Part shown: positions 25,565 through 33,842 of the stretch, one piece after another | How positions within the stretch are numbered: position 1 is the first letter of the stretch | Layout of the letters: each line of letters begins with the position of its first letter | The notes under the pieces: generated by a model | What the model was told of the DNA's origin: nothing | Databases searched by the model: none | Seen by the model: only the letters and a program-made list of their open reading frames with translations | Assembly (NCBI GenBank): GCA_009993005.1 | Contig: JAACUH010000071.1 | Span: forward strand, 22,696 to 86,695 | Direction of reading: 5' to 3' | DNA length: 64,000 nt | DNA from: Rhodobacterales bacterium | GTDB taxonomy: Bacteria > Pseudomonadota > Alphaproteobacteria > Rhodobacterales > Rhodobacteraceae | Position numbers and translations under genes: made by a program

Positions 25565-26383
25565 TCAGCCGACAAAGGCCTTTTCGATCACGAATTCGCC
25601 CGGCTCCGAATTCGCCCCCTCGCGCAGCCCCGCCGCTTCGAGCAACAGCTTGATGTCGCGGTTGAAGCCGAGCGAGCCGCAGACCATCGCCCGGTCCGTC
25701 GCCGGGTCGAGCGGTGGCACGCCCAGATCGGCAAAGAGCGTCGCGTTCTCGATCAGCGTGGTGATCCGCCCCATCCGCGGCGAGGTCTCGCGCGTGGTGG
25801 TCGGGTAATAGCGCAGCTTGCCCGCCACCATCTCGCCGATCAGCGGATCCTCGGCCAGCCCCGCGACCAGCTCACGCCCATAGGTCAGCTCTGCCACCTC
25901 GCGGCAGGTATGGGTGACGATCACCTCCTCGAACCGCTCATAGGTGTCGGGGTCGCGCAAGAGGCTCGCAAAAGGCGCAAAGCCGGTGCCGGTGGCAAAG
26001 AAATAAACCCGTTTTCCCGGCAAAAGCGCGTCATGCACCAGCGTGCCCACCGGCTTGGGCCGCAGGATGATGGCGTCACCCGGCTGGATGTGCTGCAACC
26101 GCGAGGTCAGCGGCCCGTCGGGCACCTTGATCGAATAGAACTCGAGTTCCTCATCCCAGGACGGCGAGGCGATCGAATAGGCCCGCAACAGCGGCTTGCC
26201 GTTGTCGCCCATCAGCCCGATCATGACGAACTCGCCCGACCGGAACCGCAGGCTGCGCGGCCGCGTCACGCGAAAGGAAAACAGCCGGTCGGTATAATGG
26301 CGGACGGCGGTGACGACCTGCGCATCGGGCAGGGCGGCAATCTTGGTGGCGGTGGCTTGGGTCACTGTGCTCTGCTCGGTCAT
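25565..26383 (-). CDS. fpr: Ferredoxin/flavodoxin-NADP+ reductase
   Basis: 272 residues from the ATG at 26381-26383; an upstream in-frame ATG at 26419 lacks a ribosome site and lies next to the FNR-like box. The FAD-binding RAYSIASP, GEFVMIGL, the NADP-side FFATGTGFAPF and VCGSLGFN, and the C-terminus GEFVIEKAFVG fit bacterial Fpr. It exchanges electrons between NADPH and ferredoxin or flavodoxin. It follows the sulfur assimilation genes on the same strand and could feed electrons to sulfite reductase. An FNR-like box lies 48 bp upstream of the start. Confidence 0.92.
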   Translation of the reverse strand: MTEQSTVTQATATKIAALPDAQVVTAVRHYTDRLFSFRVTRPRSLRFRSGEFVMIGLMGDNGKPLLRAYSIASPSWDEELEFYSIKVPDGPLTSRLQHIQPGDAIILRPKPVGTLVHDALLPGKRVYFFATGTGFAPFASLLRDPDTYERFEEVIVTHTCREVAELTYGRELVAGLAEDPLIGEMVAGKLRYYPTTTRETSPRMGRITTLIENATLFADLGVPPLDPATDRAMVCGSLGFNRDIKLLLEAAGLREGANSEPGEFVIEKAFVG

Positions 26384-26424
26384 GGCTGTTGCGGCGTCAA
26401 TGACACCGCCCTCTGTCATAGGCG

Positions 26425-26438
26425 TTGATCTGGATCAG
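26425..26438. promoter_or_regulatory. FNR/FnrL-like box upstream of fpr
   Basis: TTGATCTGGATCAG matches the FNR consensus TTGATNNNNATCAA at 9 of 10 fixed bases. It lies in the short gap between the DUF934 gene and fpr, centred about 48 bp upstream of the chosen fpr start. It suggests oxygen control of fpr. Confidence 0.55.
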
Positions 26439-26450
26439 GGAAAGCGAAAC

Positions 26451-26831
26451 TCAGGTGCGCAGCCGCGACTGATAGTCATGCGCGCGCCAATCGGCCCGCG
26501 CGCGCCATTGCGCCTCGGGCTGGCGGGCGGCGAGGTCATCAGCGATCTCGACCTCGTCGAACCCCGCCCGCCGCGCCATCGCATATTGGTCGGCCAGCAC
26601 ATGCCCCACAGCGCGCAGCCGCCCGGCATAGCCCATCGCCCGCAAATTGCGCGCGATGGTAAAGCCGCGTCCGTCGCTGAAGGTCGCAAAGGCCACACGG
26701 ATCATCTCCACCCCGTCGAACCGCCGCGCCCCCGGAACATCCGCCGGCTCATCCGCCGGCCCGATATCCACCACCACGCCGCCGGCCCAGTCGTCCGGGC
26801 CAAACCCGCTATCCGTCACGATCACGCTCAT
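26451..26831 (-). CDS. DUF934 protein of the sulfate assimilation operon
   Basis: A 126-residue protein from the ATG at 26829-26831 with GGGAG upstream. Segments GVEMIRVAFATFSDGRGFTIAR, LRAVGHVLADQYAMARRAGFDEVEI and WRAHDYQSRLR match DUF934 as I recall it, a family found beside cysH and cysI in proteobacteria. Its biochemical role is not established; a part in sulfite reduction is assumed from context. About 60 bp with a dispersed element separate it from the cysH stop. Confidence 0.85.
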   Translation of the reverse strand: MSVIVTDSGFGPDDWAGGVVVDIGPADEPADVPGARRFDGVEMIRVAFATFSDGRGFTIARNLRAMGYAGRLRAVGHVLADQYAMARRAGFDEVEIADDLAARQPEAQWRARADWRAHDYQSRLRT

Positions 26832-26852
26832 CCACTGCTCCCGCGCTGCACC

Positions 26853-26876
26853 TTCTCTGTGCCAAAAATACTCACC
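26853..26876. repeat. Dispersed extragenic element, short copy
   Basis: TTCTCTGTGCC followed by AAAAATACTCACC between cysH and the DUF934 gene. It matches the left part of the copy at 5895-5932; the CGCCGGAGG part is degraded. Confidence 0.55.
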
Positions 26877-26890
26877 TTGCGACGCCCGCC

Positions 26891-27628
26891 TCAGGCCGCC
26901 ACGCCGGGGTTGCGCACCAGCTTGCCATCGACAAAATGGATGCCGCATTCCTCCTTGGGCAGGTCGCGCCAGCGGCCCGCGCGCGGGTCTTCGCCGTCGT
27001 TGACCCGTGTCGTGCAGGGCGCGCAGCCGATCGAGGGATAGCCCTTGGCCACCAGCGGATGCCGCGGCAGGCGGTTCTCGATCATGTAGTCCTGCAGGTC
27101 CGCCGTCGTCCAATGGGTGAGCGGATTGACCTTGATGCGCAGATCGGCCTCGTTCTCGAAAAACTCGATCCCCTCGCGGCGGCGCCCCTGATAGCGCTTG
27201 CGCCCGGTGATCCAGGCGTCATAGCCCGCCAGCGCCGCCTGCAGCGGCTCGGTCTTGCGCAGCGCGCAGCAGGCGTCGGGGTCGTGCAGGTGCAAGAGCC
27301 CCTCGTTGTCCCGCTCGAAAACCGCGGCGCGGCCCGCGCGCACCACCTGCACATGGCCCAGCCTCAGCCTCTCGGTCAGCTCGAGCTGATAGGCCAGCGT
27401 CTCGGCAAAGAGCATCTCGGTGTCGATGAACAGCACCGGCGTGTCGCGCGCCATGACCGAGATGAGGTGCAGCAGCACCACCGATTCCGCCCCAAAGGAG
27501 CTGACCAGCGCGATGCGTCCCAGATCGGCGTCGCCCAGTGCCCGCTCAAGTACGGCAGTCGCGCCATGGTGGCGGTAGCGGGCATTGAGCGCCGCCACGC
27601 GGGCGGCGACGGGGGTATCAAGCGGCAT
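26891..27628 (-). CDS. cysH: Assimilatory adenylylsulfate (APS) reductase
   Basis: 245 residues from the ATG at 27626-27628, with AGGAGG six bases upstream. The start lies 11 bp inside the end of cysI. SSFGAESVVLLHL is the substrate loop. The two cysteine pairs DACCALRK and GCAPCTTRV bind the [4Fe-4S] cluster that marks APS-using rather than PAPS-using enzymes, and EECGIHF holds the C-terminal catalytic cysteine. It reduces APS to sulfite with thioredoxin. Confidence 0.92.
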   Translation of the reverse strand: MPLDTPVAARVAALNARYRHHGATAVLERALGDADLGRIALVSSFGAESVVLLHLISVMARDTPVLFIDTEMLFAETLAYQLELTERLRLGHVQVVRAGRAAVFERDNEGLLHLHDPDACCALRKTEPLQAALAGYDAWITGRKRYQGRRREGIEFFENEADLRIKVNPLTHWTTADLQDYMIENRLPRHPLVAKGYPSIGCAPCTTRVNDGEDPRAGRWRDLPKEECGIHFVDGKLVRNPGVAA

Positions 27629-29288
27629 CTGCGGCCTCCTGCGGCGGGTAGAGCACCGCCTTGAACGGCTCCGCTCCCAGGCGGCGGAAGGTCTCGATAA
27701 AGGTCTCGTCGCGCGTCGCGCGCAGGGCAAGATAGCCCCGCACCAGCCGCTCGATGGCGGGCACGATCTCGTCCGCCGAAAAGCCCGGACCGGCACGTTC
27801 GCCGATCACCGCGGTTTCGGTATGGTCGCCGCCGAGCGTGATCTGATAGTTTTCGACCCCCGCCCGGTCGAGCCCGAGAATGCCGATATGGCCGACATGG
27901 TGATGCCCGCAGGCGTTGATGCAGCCCGAGATCTTGATCTTGAGCGGGCCGACCTCATGCTCGAGCTTGAGCGCGTCAAAGCGCAGCGCGATCTCCTGCG
28001 CGATGGGGATCGACCGCGCGGTGGCGAGCGCGCAATAATCCATGCCGGGGCAGGCGATGATGTCGGAAATCAGGCCGATATTGGCTGTGGCAAGCGCGGC
28101 CGCGCGCAGCGCCTGATAAACGGCCGGCAGGTCGGATTTGTGAACATGCGGCAGGATCACGTTCTGCTCGTGACTGATGCGCAGCTCGCCATGGCCATAC
28201 CGTTCGGCCAGATCGGCCAGCACCCGCATCTGGTCCGAGGTCGCATCGCCCGGGGTCGCCCCGTGCTTCTTGATCGAGACCTGAACGATCGCATAGCCCG
28301 GCGCCTTGTGCGCGACGAGGTTGGTGTCGGTCCAGGACCGGAAGGCAGGGTTGGCCAGAAGCGCGGCCTCATAGCCGTCCGTCGGGGCGGTCTTGAAAGC
28401 GGGTGACGCAAAGTGATGTTCGATTTGTGCAAGAATCTCCTGATCCACACCGCTGAACTGCGCGCGCGTTGTTGAAAATTGCTCGTCCACCAGATCACGG
28501 AAGGTTTCGAGCCCGTTCTCGAACACGGTGATCTTGATCCGCGCCTTGTATTTGTTGTCGCGCCGGCCAAGGATGTTGTAGACCCGCACGATCGCCTCGC
28601 AATAGGGCAGCAGGTCGGCCTTGGGCAGGAAATCGCGGATCACGCGCCCCACCATCGGCGTGCGGCCAAGGCCACCGCCCACGATCACCTCGAACCCCGG
28701 CGCGCCTGCGGCATCGCGCACCATGCGCAGCCCGATGTCATGCGCGCGGGTCACGGCGCGGTCATTGGGGCTGCCGGTGATGGCGATCTTGAACTTGCGC
28801 GGCAGGAACTGGAACTCGGGATGGTCGGTGGACCATTGCCGCAGCAATTCGGCGACCGGGCGCGGGTCCTCGATCTCGTCCGCGGCGGCCCCCGCGAAAT
28901 GGTCGGCGGTCACGTTGCGGATGGTGTTGCCGCTGGTCTGGATCGCATGCATGCCCACATCGGCGAGCGCGTCGAGCATGTCGGGCACATCGGCGAGGCG
29001 CGGCCAGTTGAACTGGATGTTCTGCCGCGTGGTCCAATGGCCATAGCCCTTGTCCCAACGGTCGGCGATCATCGCAAGCTGCCGCATCTGCGCGACGTTC
29101 AGCGTGCCATAGGGGATCGCCACCCGCAGCATATAGGCGTGCAGTTGCAGGTAGAGCCCGTTCATCAGCCGCAGCGGCCGGAACTCGTCCTCGGTCAGGC
29201 TGCCGTCGATACGCCGTTCGACCTGCCCGCGGAACTGGGCCACGCGGGCGCGCACAAAGGCCTCGTCGAAGTCATTGTAAACATACAT
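27618..29288 (-). CDS. cysI: Sulfite (nitrite/sulfite) reductase hemoprotein
   Basis: A 556-residue protein. It reduces sulfite to sulfide with siroheme and a [4Fe-4S] cluster. The cluster cysteines are in IIACPGMDYCALATARS and SGCINACGHHHVGHIG. The N-terminal ferrodoxin-like half repeats have NGLYLQLHAYMLRVAIPYG and TTRQNIQFNWPRL. GAGG precedes the start. No flavoprotein cysJ is adjacent, so ferredoxin reduced by the downstream Fpr is a likely donor (inference). Siroheme is supplied by the upstream cysG product. Confidence 0.92.
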   Translation of the reverse strand: MYVYNDFDEAFVRARVAQFRGQVERRIDGSLTEDEFRPLRLMNGLYLQLHAYMLRVAIPYGTLNVAQMRQLAMIADRWDKGYGHWTTRQNIQFNWPRLADVPDMLDALADVGMHAIQTSGNTIRNVTADHFAGAAADEIEDPRPVAELLRQWSTDHPEFQFLPRKFKIAITGSPNDRAVTRAHDIGLRMVRDAAGAPGFEVIVGGGLGRTPMVGRVIRDFLPKADLLPYCEAIVRVYNILGRRDNKYKARIKITVFENGLETFRDLVDEQFSTTRAQFSGVDQEILAQIEHHFASPAFKTAPTDGYEAALLANPAFRSWTDTNLVAHKAPGYAIVQVSIKKHGATPGDATSDQMRVLADLAERYGHGELRISHEQNVILPHVHKSDLPAVYQALRAAALATANIGLISDIIACPGMDYCALATARSIPIAQEIALRFDALKLEHEVGPLKIKISGCINACGHHHVGHIGILGLDRAGVENYQITLGGDHTETAVIGERAGPGFSADEIVPAIERLVRGYLALRATRDETFIETFRRLGAEPFKAVLYPPQEAADAA

Positions 29289-29291
29289 CTG

Positions 29292-29588
29292 TCACACCTC
29301 GACTTGCTTGCCATGGGCATAGTTGGACGGACCGCGCATGCGGAACGCCTCGCGAAAATGGGTGGGTTCCGGCCCGTCGCGCCCGGCCTTCGCGTCGGCC
29401 AGATAGGCGCCGACGACGACGTTGCGCTGCGCCTGCGCGTGCAGCAGGCGGATGGCGGCATCGGCCTCGTCCTCGAGCAGCTCGGCCTCGCGCATGTCGC
29501 GCGTCCAGCGGTCATCGGCGGTAAGCCAGACCGCATCGCCTTCGATCAGGGCGTTGGCGGTGACGACCTTGGGGGTAAAGCGGGTCAT
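29292..29588 (-). CDS. DUF2849 protein
   Basis: A 98-residue protein (TPKVVTANALIEGDAVWLTADDRW...) typical of DUF2849, a short family that alphaproteobacteria keep between cysG and cysI. No catalytic motif is visible. Its start overlaps the cysG stop as ATGA, and its stop lies 3 bp before the cysI start, so the three are tightly coupled. Confidence 0.85.
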   Translation of the reverse strand: MTRFTPKVVTANALIEGDAVWLTADDRWTRDMREAELLEDEADAAIRLLHAQAQRNVVVGAYLADAKAGRDGPEPTHFREAFRMRGPSNYAHGKQVEV

Positions 29589-31000
29589 GACAGGGCCTCG
29601 TTGAGGGGGGTGAGCGCCGGGTCGGCAGGCAGGCTGAGCGCGAGCGCCTCGCGCGGGGCGAGACCGTAGAAGATGATCGCCGGACCGGTGAGCGCCGCGT
29701 CGGTCAATGCGGGTTCGAGCCGGTCAAGTGTCACGGACAGCACGCGCTGGTCGGGCCGCGAGGCGTTTTCGACCACCGTGACAGGCGTCGCGGGATCGGC
29801 ACCATGCATGAGCAGGCGGCCCTGCAGGAAACGCGCCGTCTTCTTGCCCATGTAGATCGCGGCGACCTCGCCGGGCCGCGCCAGCGCGCGCCAGTCATGT
29901 TCGGCAAAGCCGCGCGTGTCGTGCCCGGTGAGCGTGCGCAGCGAAGAATTGCGGCCACGGCTGGTCAGGCTCTGGCCGATTGCCGCAACAGCCGCCGAAG
30001 CGGCGGTGATACCCGGCACGATCCGCCACGACAGGCCGGCGGCCTCGCAGGCGGCGATTTCCTCGTCTAGGCGGCCAAAGACGGTGGGGTCACCTGCCTT
30101 GAGCCGCACCACATGCGCCCCGGCGCGGCCGTGCCGCACGATCAGCGCGTTGATGTCCGCCTGCGCCATCGCCGCGCCAAAGCCTTCCTTGCCGGCGTCG
30201 ATCAGGATCGCCTCGCGCCGCGCCAGTTCGAGGATCTGCGGCGTCACCAACCGGTCGTGGATCACCACATCTGCGGTGTCGAGCGCCTTGCGCGCCTTGA
30301 GCGTCAGCAGGTCCGGGTCGCCGGGGCCCGCGCCGACAAGATCGACATGACCGACCCGGTCGCCGGCCGCGAGATGGTGTCCAAGCAGCAGGTCAAGCGC
30401 GACGTTGGCTCCCATTTCACCATGTTTGTCAATCGCCTGCGGGCCGGAGTTGAAGTAATAATCCGCCCAGAAGTCGCGCCGCCGGCGGCCCATCGGCAAG
30501 GCTTCGGCCGCATGGCGGAACGCCTTGCCCAGCCGGGCGAGCAGGCCCAGCGTGGGGGGGAGGCGCGTCTCGAGGTCGGCCTTGATCGCGCGGGCGAGGA
30601 CCGGGGCGGCGCCTTCGGTCCCGATCGCCACCACGACCGGGTCGCGGTCCACGATGGCGGGCGTGATGAAGGCGCTGTCGGCGAGATTGTCCACGATATT
30701 GACCAGCGCGCCGTCGGCCCGGGCCAGTGCCGCGACGCGCGCATCCTCTGCCGCATCGTCATGGGCGGCATAGGCCAGCACCGCGCAGAGCGCATCACCG
30801 GGGCCGAAGGCACGGCGGACAAGGCGGATATGGCCCTCGGCCGCCAGTGCCTCGACCCCGGCATCGGGGGTGGCGGCAAAGACCGTGAGATGCGCCTCGG
30901 TCTTGCGCAGGAGCCGCAGCTTTGCCAGCGCGGTCTCTCCCCCGCCCGCGACAACGATGCGGCGGCCGGCGACGGCGAGGAAGATCGGGAAATGCTGCAT
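29585..31000 (-). CDS. cysG: Siroheme synthase (bifunctional)
   Basis: 471 residues from the ATG at 30998-31000; the longer open frame upstream is non-coding. The N-terminal precorrin-2 dehydrogenase/ferrochelatase domain has VVAGGGETALAKLRLL and NIVDNLADSAFITPA. The C-terminal uroporphyrinogen III methyltransferase domain has VDLVGAGPGDPDLLTLKA, GAHVVRLKAGDPTVFGR and VPGITAASAA. It makes siroheme for the sulfite reductase downstream. It heads the operon cysG-DUF2849-cysI-cysH-DUF934(-fpr), divergent from an Lrp-type regulator. Confidence 0.94.
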   Translation of the reverse strand: MQHFPIFLAVAGRRIVVAGGGETALAKLRLLRKTEAHLTVFAATPDAGVEALAAEGHIRLVRRAFGPGDALCAVLAYAAHDDAAEDARVAALARADGALVNIVDNLADSAFITPAIVDRDPVVVAIGTEGAAPVLARAIKADLETRLPPTLGLLARLGKAFRHAAEALPMGRRRRDFWADYYFNSGPQAIDKHGEMGANVALDLLLGHHLAAGDRVGHVDLVGAGPGDPDLLTLKARKALDTADVVIHDRLVTPQILELARREAILIDAGKEGFGAAMAQADINALIVRHGRAGAHVVRLKAGDPTVFGRLDEEIAACEAAGLSWRIVPGITAASAAVAAIGQSLTSRGRNSSLRTLTGHDTRGFAEHDWRALARPGEVAAIYMGKKTARFLQGRLLMHGADPATPVTVVENASRPDQRVLSVTLDRLEPALTDAALTGPAIIFYGLAPREALALSLPADPALTPLNEALS

Positions 31001-31085
31001 CGGCGGCGGCTCACTGTCTGGCGGGTTCTGATGCCTGCAATATAGGATATTGTTCCTGTATTTGACCATTGCATCGCAGAGATAA

Positions 31086-31097
31086 GAACGTATGTTC
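31086..31097. promoter_or_regulatory. Possible operator in the cysG/Lrp divergent region
   Basis: GAACGTATGTTC is a near-perfect 12-bp inverted repeat. A related half site, GAATGTTCGC, lies about 33 bp to the right. It sits between cysG and the Lrp-type gene, where a self-regulating Lrp protein would bind. Confidence 0.4.
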
Positions 31098-31148
31098 GAA
31101 AATGCCGCCTGAGGCTGCTGAATGTTCGCAATCGGGGAGAAGTCTGGA

Positions 31149-31610
31149 ATGGTGTTTCGACTGGATGAGGCTGACCGGAAAATCCTTGTGGAGTTGCAGC
31201 AAGATGCCAGCCGCTCGCTTGACGAGATCGCGCGCGCGGTGGGGTCGTCCAAGACGCCGGTCTGGAACCGGATCCGCAAGATGCGCGATGCAGGGATCAT
31301 CCGGCAGCAGACGGTGATGCTCGATGCCGAGGCGCTGGGGTTCGAGGCGACATTCTTTGTGCTGATCCGCACCTCGGAGCATGAGGTGGACTGGCAACGC
31401 CGGTTTCTCGAGGCGCTGCGCGCCCGGCCCGAGGTGCAGGAGGCGCACCGGCTTGCGGGCGACATCGACTATATCCTCAAGGTGCGGGTGCGCAATGCGC
31501 GGGCCTATGACGCCTTTTACCAGGCGCTGATCGCGGAGGTGCGGGTGCATAATGTCACCGCTCTTCTGTCGATGGAGGAGATCAAATCGACGGTGGCCCT
31601 GCCTTTGTGA
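31149..31610 (+). CDS. Lrp/AsnC-family transcriptional regulator
   Basis: 153 residues from the ATG at 31149 (GGGGAGAA upstream; an ATG-less extension to 31122 is possible). The N-terminal winged helix has LDEADRKILVELQQDASRSLDEIARAVG and TPVWNRIRKMRDAGII. The C-terminal effector domain has AHRLAGDIDYILKVRVRNARAYDAFYQ, with the Lrp-type glycine-aspartate turn. It is divergent from cysG, so it probably controls the sulfur operon, perhaps in response to an amino acid such as cysteine (inference). Confidence 0.9.
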   Translation: MVFRLDEADRKILVELQQDASRSLDEIARAVGSSKTPVWNRIRKMRDAGIIRQQTVMLDAEALGFEATFFVLIRTSEHEVDWQRRFLEALRARPEVQEAHRLAGDIDYILKVRVRNARAYDAFYQALIAEVRVHNVTALLSMEEIKSTVALPL

Positions 31611-31640
31611 GGGCGGAGGGGGGCTCTGCCCCCCGGCCCT

Positions 31641-31677
31641 GCGGGCCTCCCCCCGGGATATTTCTGGCCAAAAGATG
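31641..31677. repeat. Dispersed extragenic element (GGCCAAAAGATG subtype)
   Basis: GCGGGCCTCC, CCCCGGGATATTTC and TGGCCAAAAGATG lie between the convergent Lrp gene and the P450 gene. It is a diverged copy of 16073-16105. Confidence 0.6.
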
Positions 31678-32886
31678 TCAGCAGGTGACGTGCAGGGCGT
31701 CGAGGCCGTGGAAGTGATAGACGTCGGCATAGGCGGGCGGGGTTGCGAGCGAGAGCCCGGGGCAGCGGGCGCGCAGGGTGGCCAGTGCTGCGCGCAGTTC
31801 GAGCCGGGCCAGGGGCGCGCCGACGCAGAAGTGGATGCCGGCGCCGAAGCTGGTGTTCTGCGGGCCGCGGCGGGTGGGGTCGAACCGGGTGGGGTCGAAC
31901 CGGGCGGGGTCGAACCGGGCGGGGTCGAACCGGGCGGGGTCGGGCCAGGCGGCGGGGTCGCGGTTGGCGGCGGCGAGCAGGCAGGCGATCCGGTCGCCCC
32001 GGTGGAAGGGGTGGCCGAAGAGCGTGACATCCTCATAGACCCAGCGGGTGAACATGTGCAGCGGTGGATCGAAGCGGATGATTTCCTCGACGCAGAGGTC
32101 GGTGATGGGCGGGTTGCCATGCGCGAGCAGCGTTTTCACCCCATTGCCCAGCGTATGGACTGTCGCCTCGTGGCCGGCGTTCAGAAGCAGGATACAGGTG
32201 GTGACGAGTTCCTCGGGCGAGAGCCTTTCGCCGGCCTCTTCTGCCGCGATCAGCCGGGTGATCAGGTCATCGGCGGGGCGGCGGCGTTTTTCGGCGACAT
32301 ACTCGGTGATGAAGGCGGTAAAGGCGCGGGTGGCGGCGATGGCCGCGTCTTCGTCAGCGCGGGTGCGGCGGGCCTGATACATCGTCACCATGGCGTTGGA
32401 CCAGGCGAGCAGGTCATCCGCGCGCTCTTCGGGCACGCCGAGGAGCCGGCAGATGATGATGACGGGGACCGGGCGCGCATAGGCGTCGAGCAGGTCGAAC
32501 GGGCCTTGGGGGAAGCGGTCGATCAGGCGGTGGCAGAGATGTTCGATCTCGGGCTCGAGGTCCGCGATGCGGCGCGAGGTGAAGGCGCGCAGCACAAGGC
32601 TGCGCAGGCGGGTGTGGCGGGGCGGTTCGAGTTCGAGCATGGAATGCGCCTCGACCGCGTAGAACGGGGCGAGATGCGGCGCTATGGCGGGGGCGTGATC
32701 GGCCGGGGCCTCGCGCCCCAGGCGGCGGTCCTTGAGCAGGGCGGTGACGGCGCGGTGCGTCGTGGCGCAGGGCAGCGCATAGTCGTCCCAGAAAAACAGG
32801 TCGCCCGCGGCGCGGGCGCGGTCGTAGAACGGATAGGGGTTCTGCACGAACTCCGGGTCGGTGGGGGACTGCGCGAGGCGTTGCAT
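31678..32886 (-). CDS. Cytochrome P450 with expanded ARFDP loop
   Basis: A 402-residue protein. The I-helix oxygen motif is AGHEAT, the ExxR motif is EEIIR, and the heme loop is FGAGIHFCVGAPLARLE with Cys354 as iron ligand. It is a bacterial class I-type P450 that needs ferredoxin and a reductase. Residues 318-337 are four ARFDP/TRFDP repeats made by a 15-bp array, where relatives have about one such unit (DPDRFDPTR), directly before the heme loop. Its start overlaps the tpiA stop by one base (TGATG). Substrate unknown. Confidence 0.9.
   Translation of the reverse strand: MQRLAQSPTDPEFVQNPYPFYDRARAAGDLFFWDDYALPCATTHRAVTALLKDRRLGREAPADHAPAIAPHLAPFYAVEAHSMLELEPPRHTRLRSLVLRAFTSRRIADLEPEIEHLCHRLIDRFPQGPFDLLDAYARPVPVIIICRLLGVPEERADDLLAWSNAMVTMYQARRTRADEDAAIAATRAFTAFITEYVAEKRRRPADDLITRLIAAEEAGERLSPEELVTTCILLLNAGHEATVHTLGNGVKTLLAHGNPPITDLCVEEIIRFDPPLHMFTRWVYEDVTLFGHPFHRGDRIACLLAAANRDPAAWPDPARFDPARFDPARFDPTRFDPTRRGPQNTSFGAGIHFCVGAPLARLELRAALATLRARCPGLSLATPPAYADVYHFHGLDALHVTC
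31876..31950 (-). repeat. 15-bp tandem array inside the P450 gene (5 units)
   Basis: Four units of GGGGTCGAACCGGG(T/C) and a fifth diverged unit, GGGGTCGGGCCAGGC (plus strand), encode ARFDP repeats in the meander region. The unit length keeps the reading frame. Confidence 0.95.
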
Positions 32887-33632
32887 CAGGCGGCTGAGAG
32901 GGCCGCGATGATGGGCGAGAAATCGGCGGCCTTGAGGCTGGCACCACCGACGAGCGCACCATCGACATCCGGCACGCCAAAGATCCCGGCCGCGTTGGCG
33001 GGTTTGACCGAGCCGCCGTAGAGGATGCGGAAACCGGTGCCCTCGGCGCCGAAGCGGGTGGTGAGGCCGGCGCGGATGAAGGCGTGGACTTCGGCGATCT
33101 GCTCGAGCGTGGGGACAAGGCCGGTGCCGATGGCCCAGACGGGTTCATAGGCGATGACGGTATTGGCGGCGGTGGCGGCGTCGGGCAGCGAACCGGCAAG
33201 CTGGCGGCCCACGATGGCAAGCGTCTCGCCCGCCTCGCGCTGCGCCAGTGTTTCGCCCAGGCAGACCACGGCGATCAGGCCCGCCGCATGGGTGGCGCTG
33301 GTCTTGGCCAGCACCTGCGCGTCGGTCTCGGCGTGGTCGGTGCGTCGTTCGGAATGGCCCAGGATCACATGGGTTGCGCCTGCGTCGGCAAGCATGGCGG
33401 CGGAAATGTCGCCGGTATGCGCGCCTTTGGCGTTGGCGTGGCAATCCTGCCCGCCCAGTGCCAGCGGATGGGCGCCACGTGTGGCGGCCATGCGGGCCAG
33501 CAGCGTGGCGGGCGGGCAGATCAGCAGGTCGATCGTGGGGGCAGGGTGCGCCGCCGTGAGCGCCGCGATCTCGGCCAGATCGGCGGCGGTGCCGTTCATC
33601 TTCCAGTTTCCGGCGGCGAGTTTGCGGCGCAT
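32886..33632 (-). CDS. tpiA: Triosephosphate isomerase
   Basis: 248 residues from the ATG at 33630-33632. It has the N-terminal [11 protein letters not shown] with the active-site Asn and Lys, VILGHSERR with the catalytic histidine, [11 protein letters not shown] with the catalytic glutamate, and the phosphate-binding YGGSVKPAN. It interconverts DHAP and glyceraldehyde 3-phosphate in central metabolism. Its stop overlaps the start of the P450 gene by one base, an odd pairing that may only reflect compact packing. Confidence 0.96.
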   Translation of the reverse strand: MRRKLAAGNWKMNGTAADLAEIAALTAAHPAPTIDLLICPPATLLARMAATRGAHPLALGGQDCHANAKGAHTGDISAAMLADAGATHVILGHSERRTDHAETDAQVLAKTSATHAAGLIAVVCLGETLAQREAGETLAIVGRQLAGSLPDAATAANTVIAYEPVWAIGTGLVPTLEQIAEVHAFIRAGLTTRFGAEGTGFRILYGGSVKPANAAGIFGVPDVDGALVGGASLKAADFSPIIAALSAA

Positions 33633-33716
33633 GGTCGGTCTCCCTTTGCTGTGGCGCAGGGATAGCAAGGCGGCAGGCCGGGGGGAAGGGGGCAGACCCG
33701 CTCCGTTAGACTCGCC

Positions 33717-33842
33717 CCGTCAGACTTGAGCCGTCAGACTTGAGCCGTCAGACTTGAGCCGTCAGACCTGAGGCGTCAGACCTGAGGCGGTAGCCCTGAG
33801 GCGGTAGCCCTGAGGCGGCAGCCCTGAGCCATCACTCCTGAG
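33717..33842. repeat. 14-bp tandem array reaching into a gene 3' end (9 units)
   Basis: Nine contiguous 14-bp units that grade from CCGTCAGACTTGAG (units 1-3) through GCGGTAGCCCTGAG (units 6-7) to CCATCACTCCTGAG (unit 9). The sequence that follows, CCGTCAGC, lies inside the last codons of the IscA-type gene, whose stop (33832-33834) is in unit 9. Confidence 0.93.
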
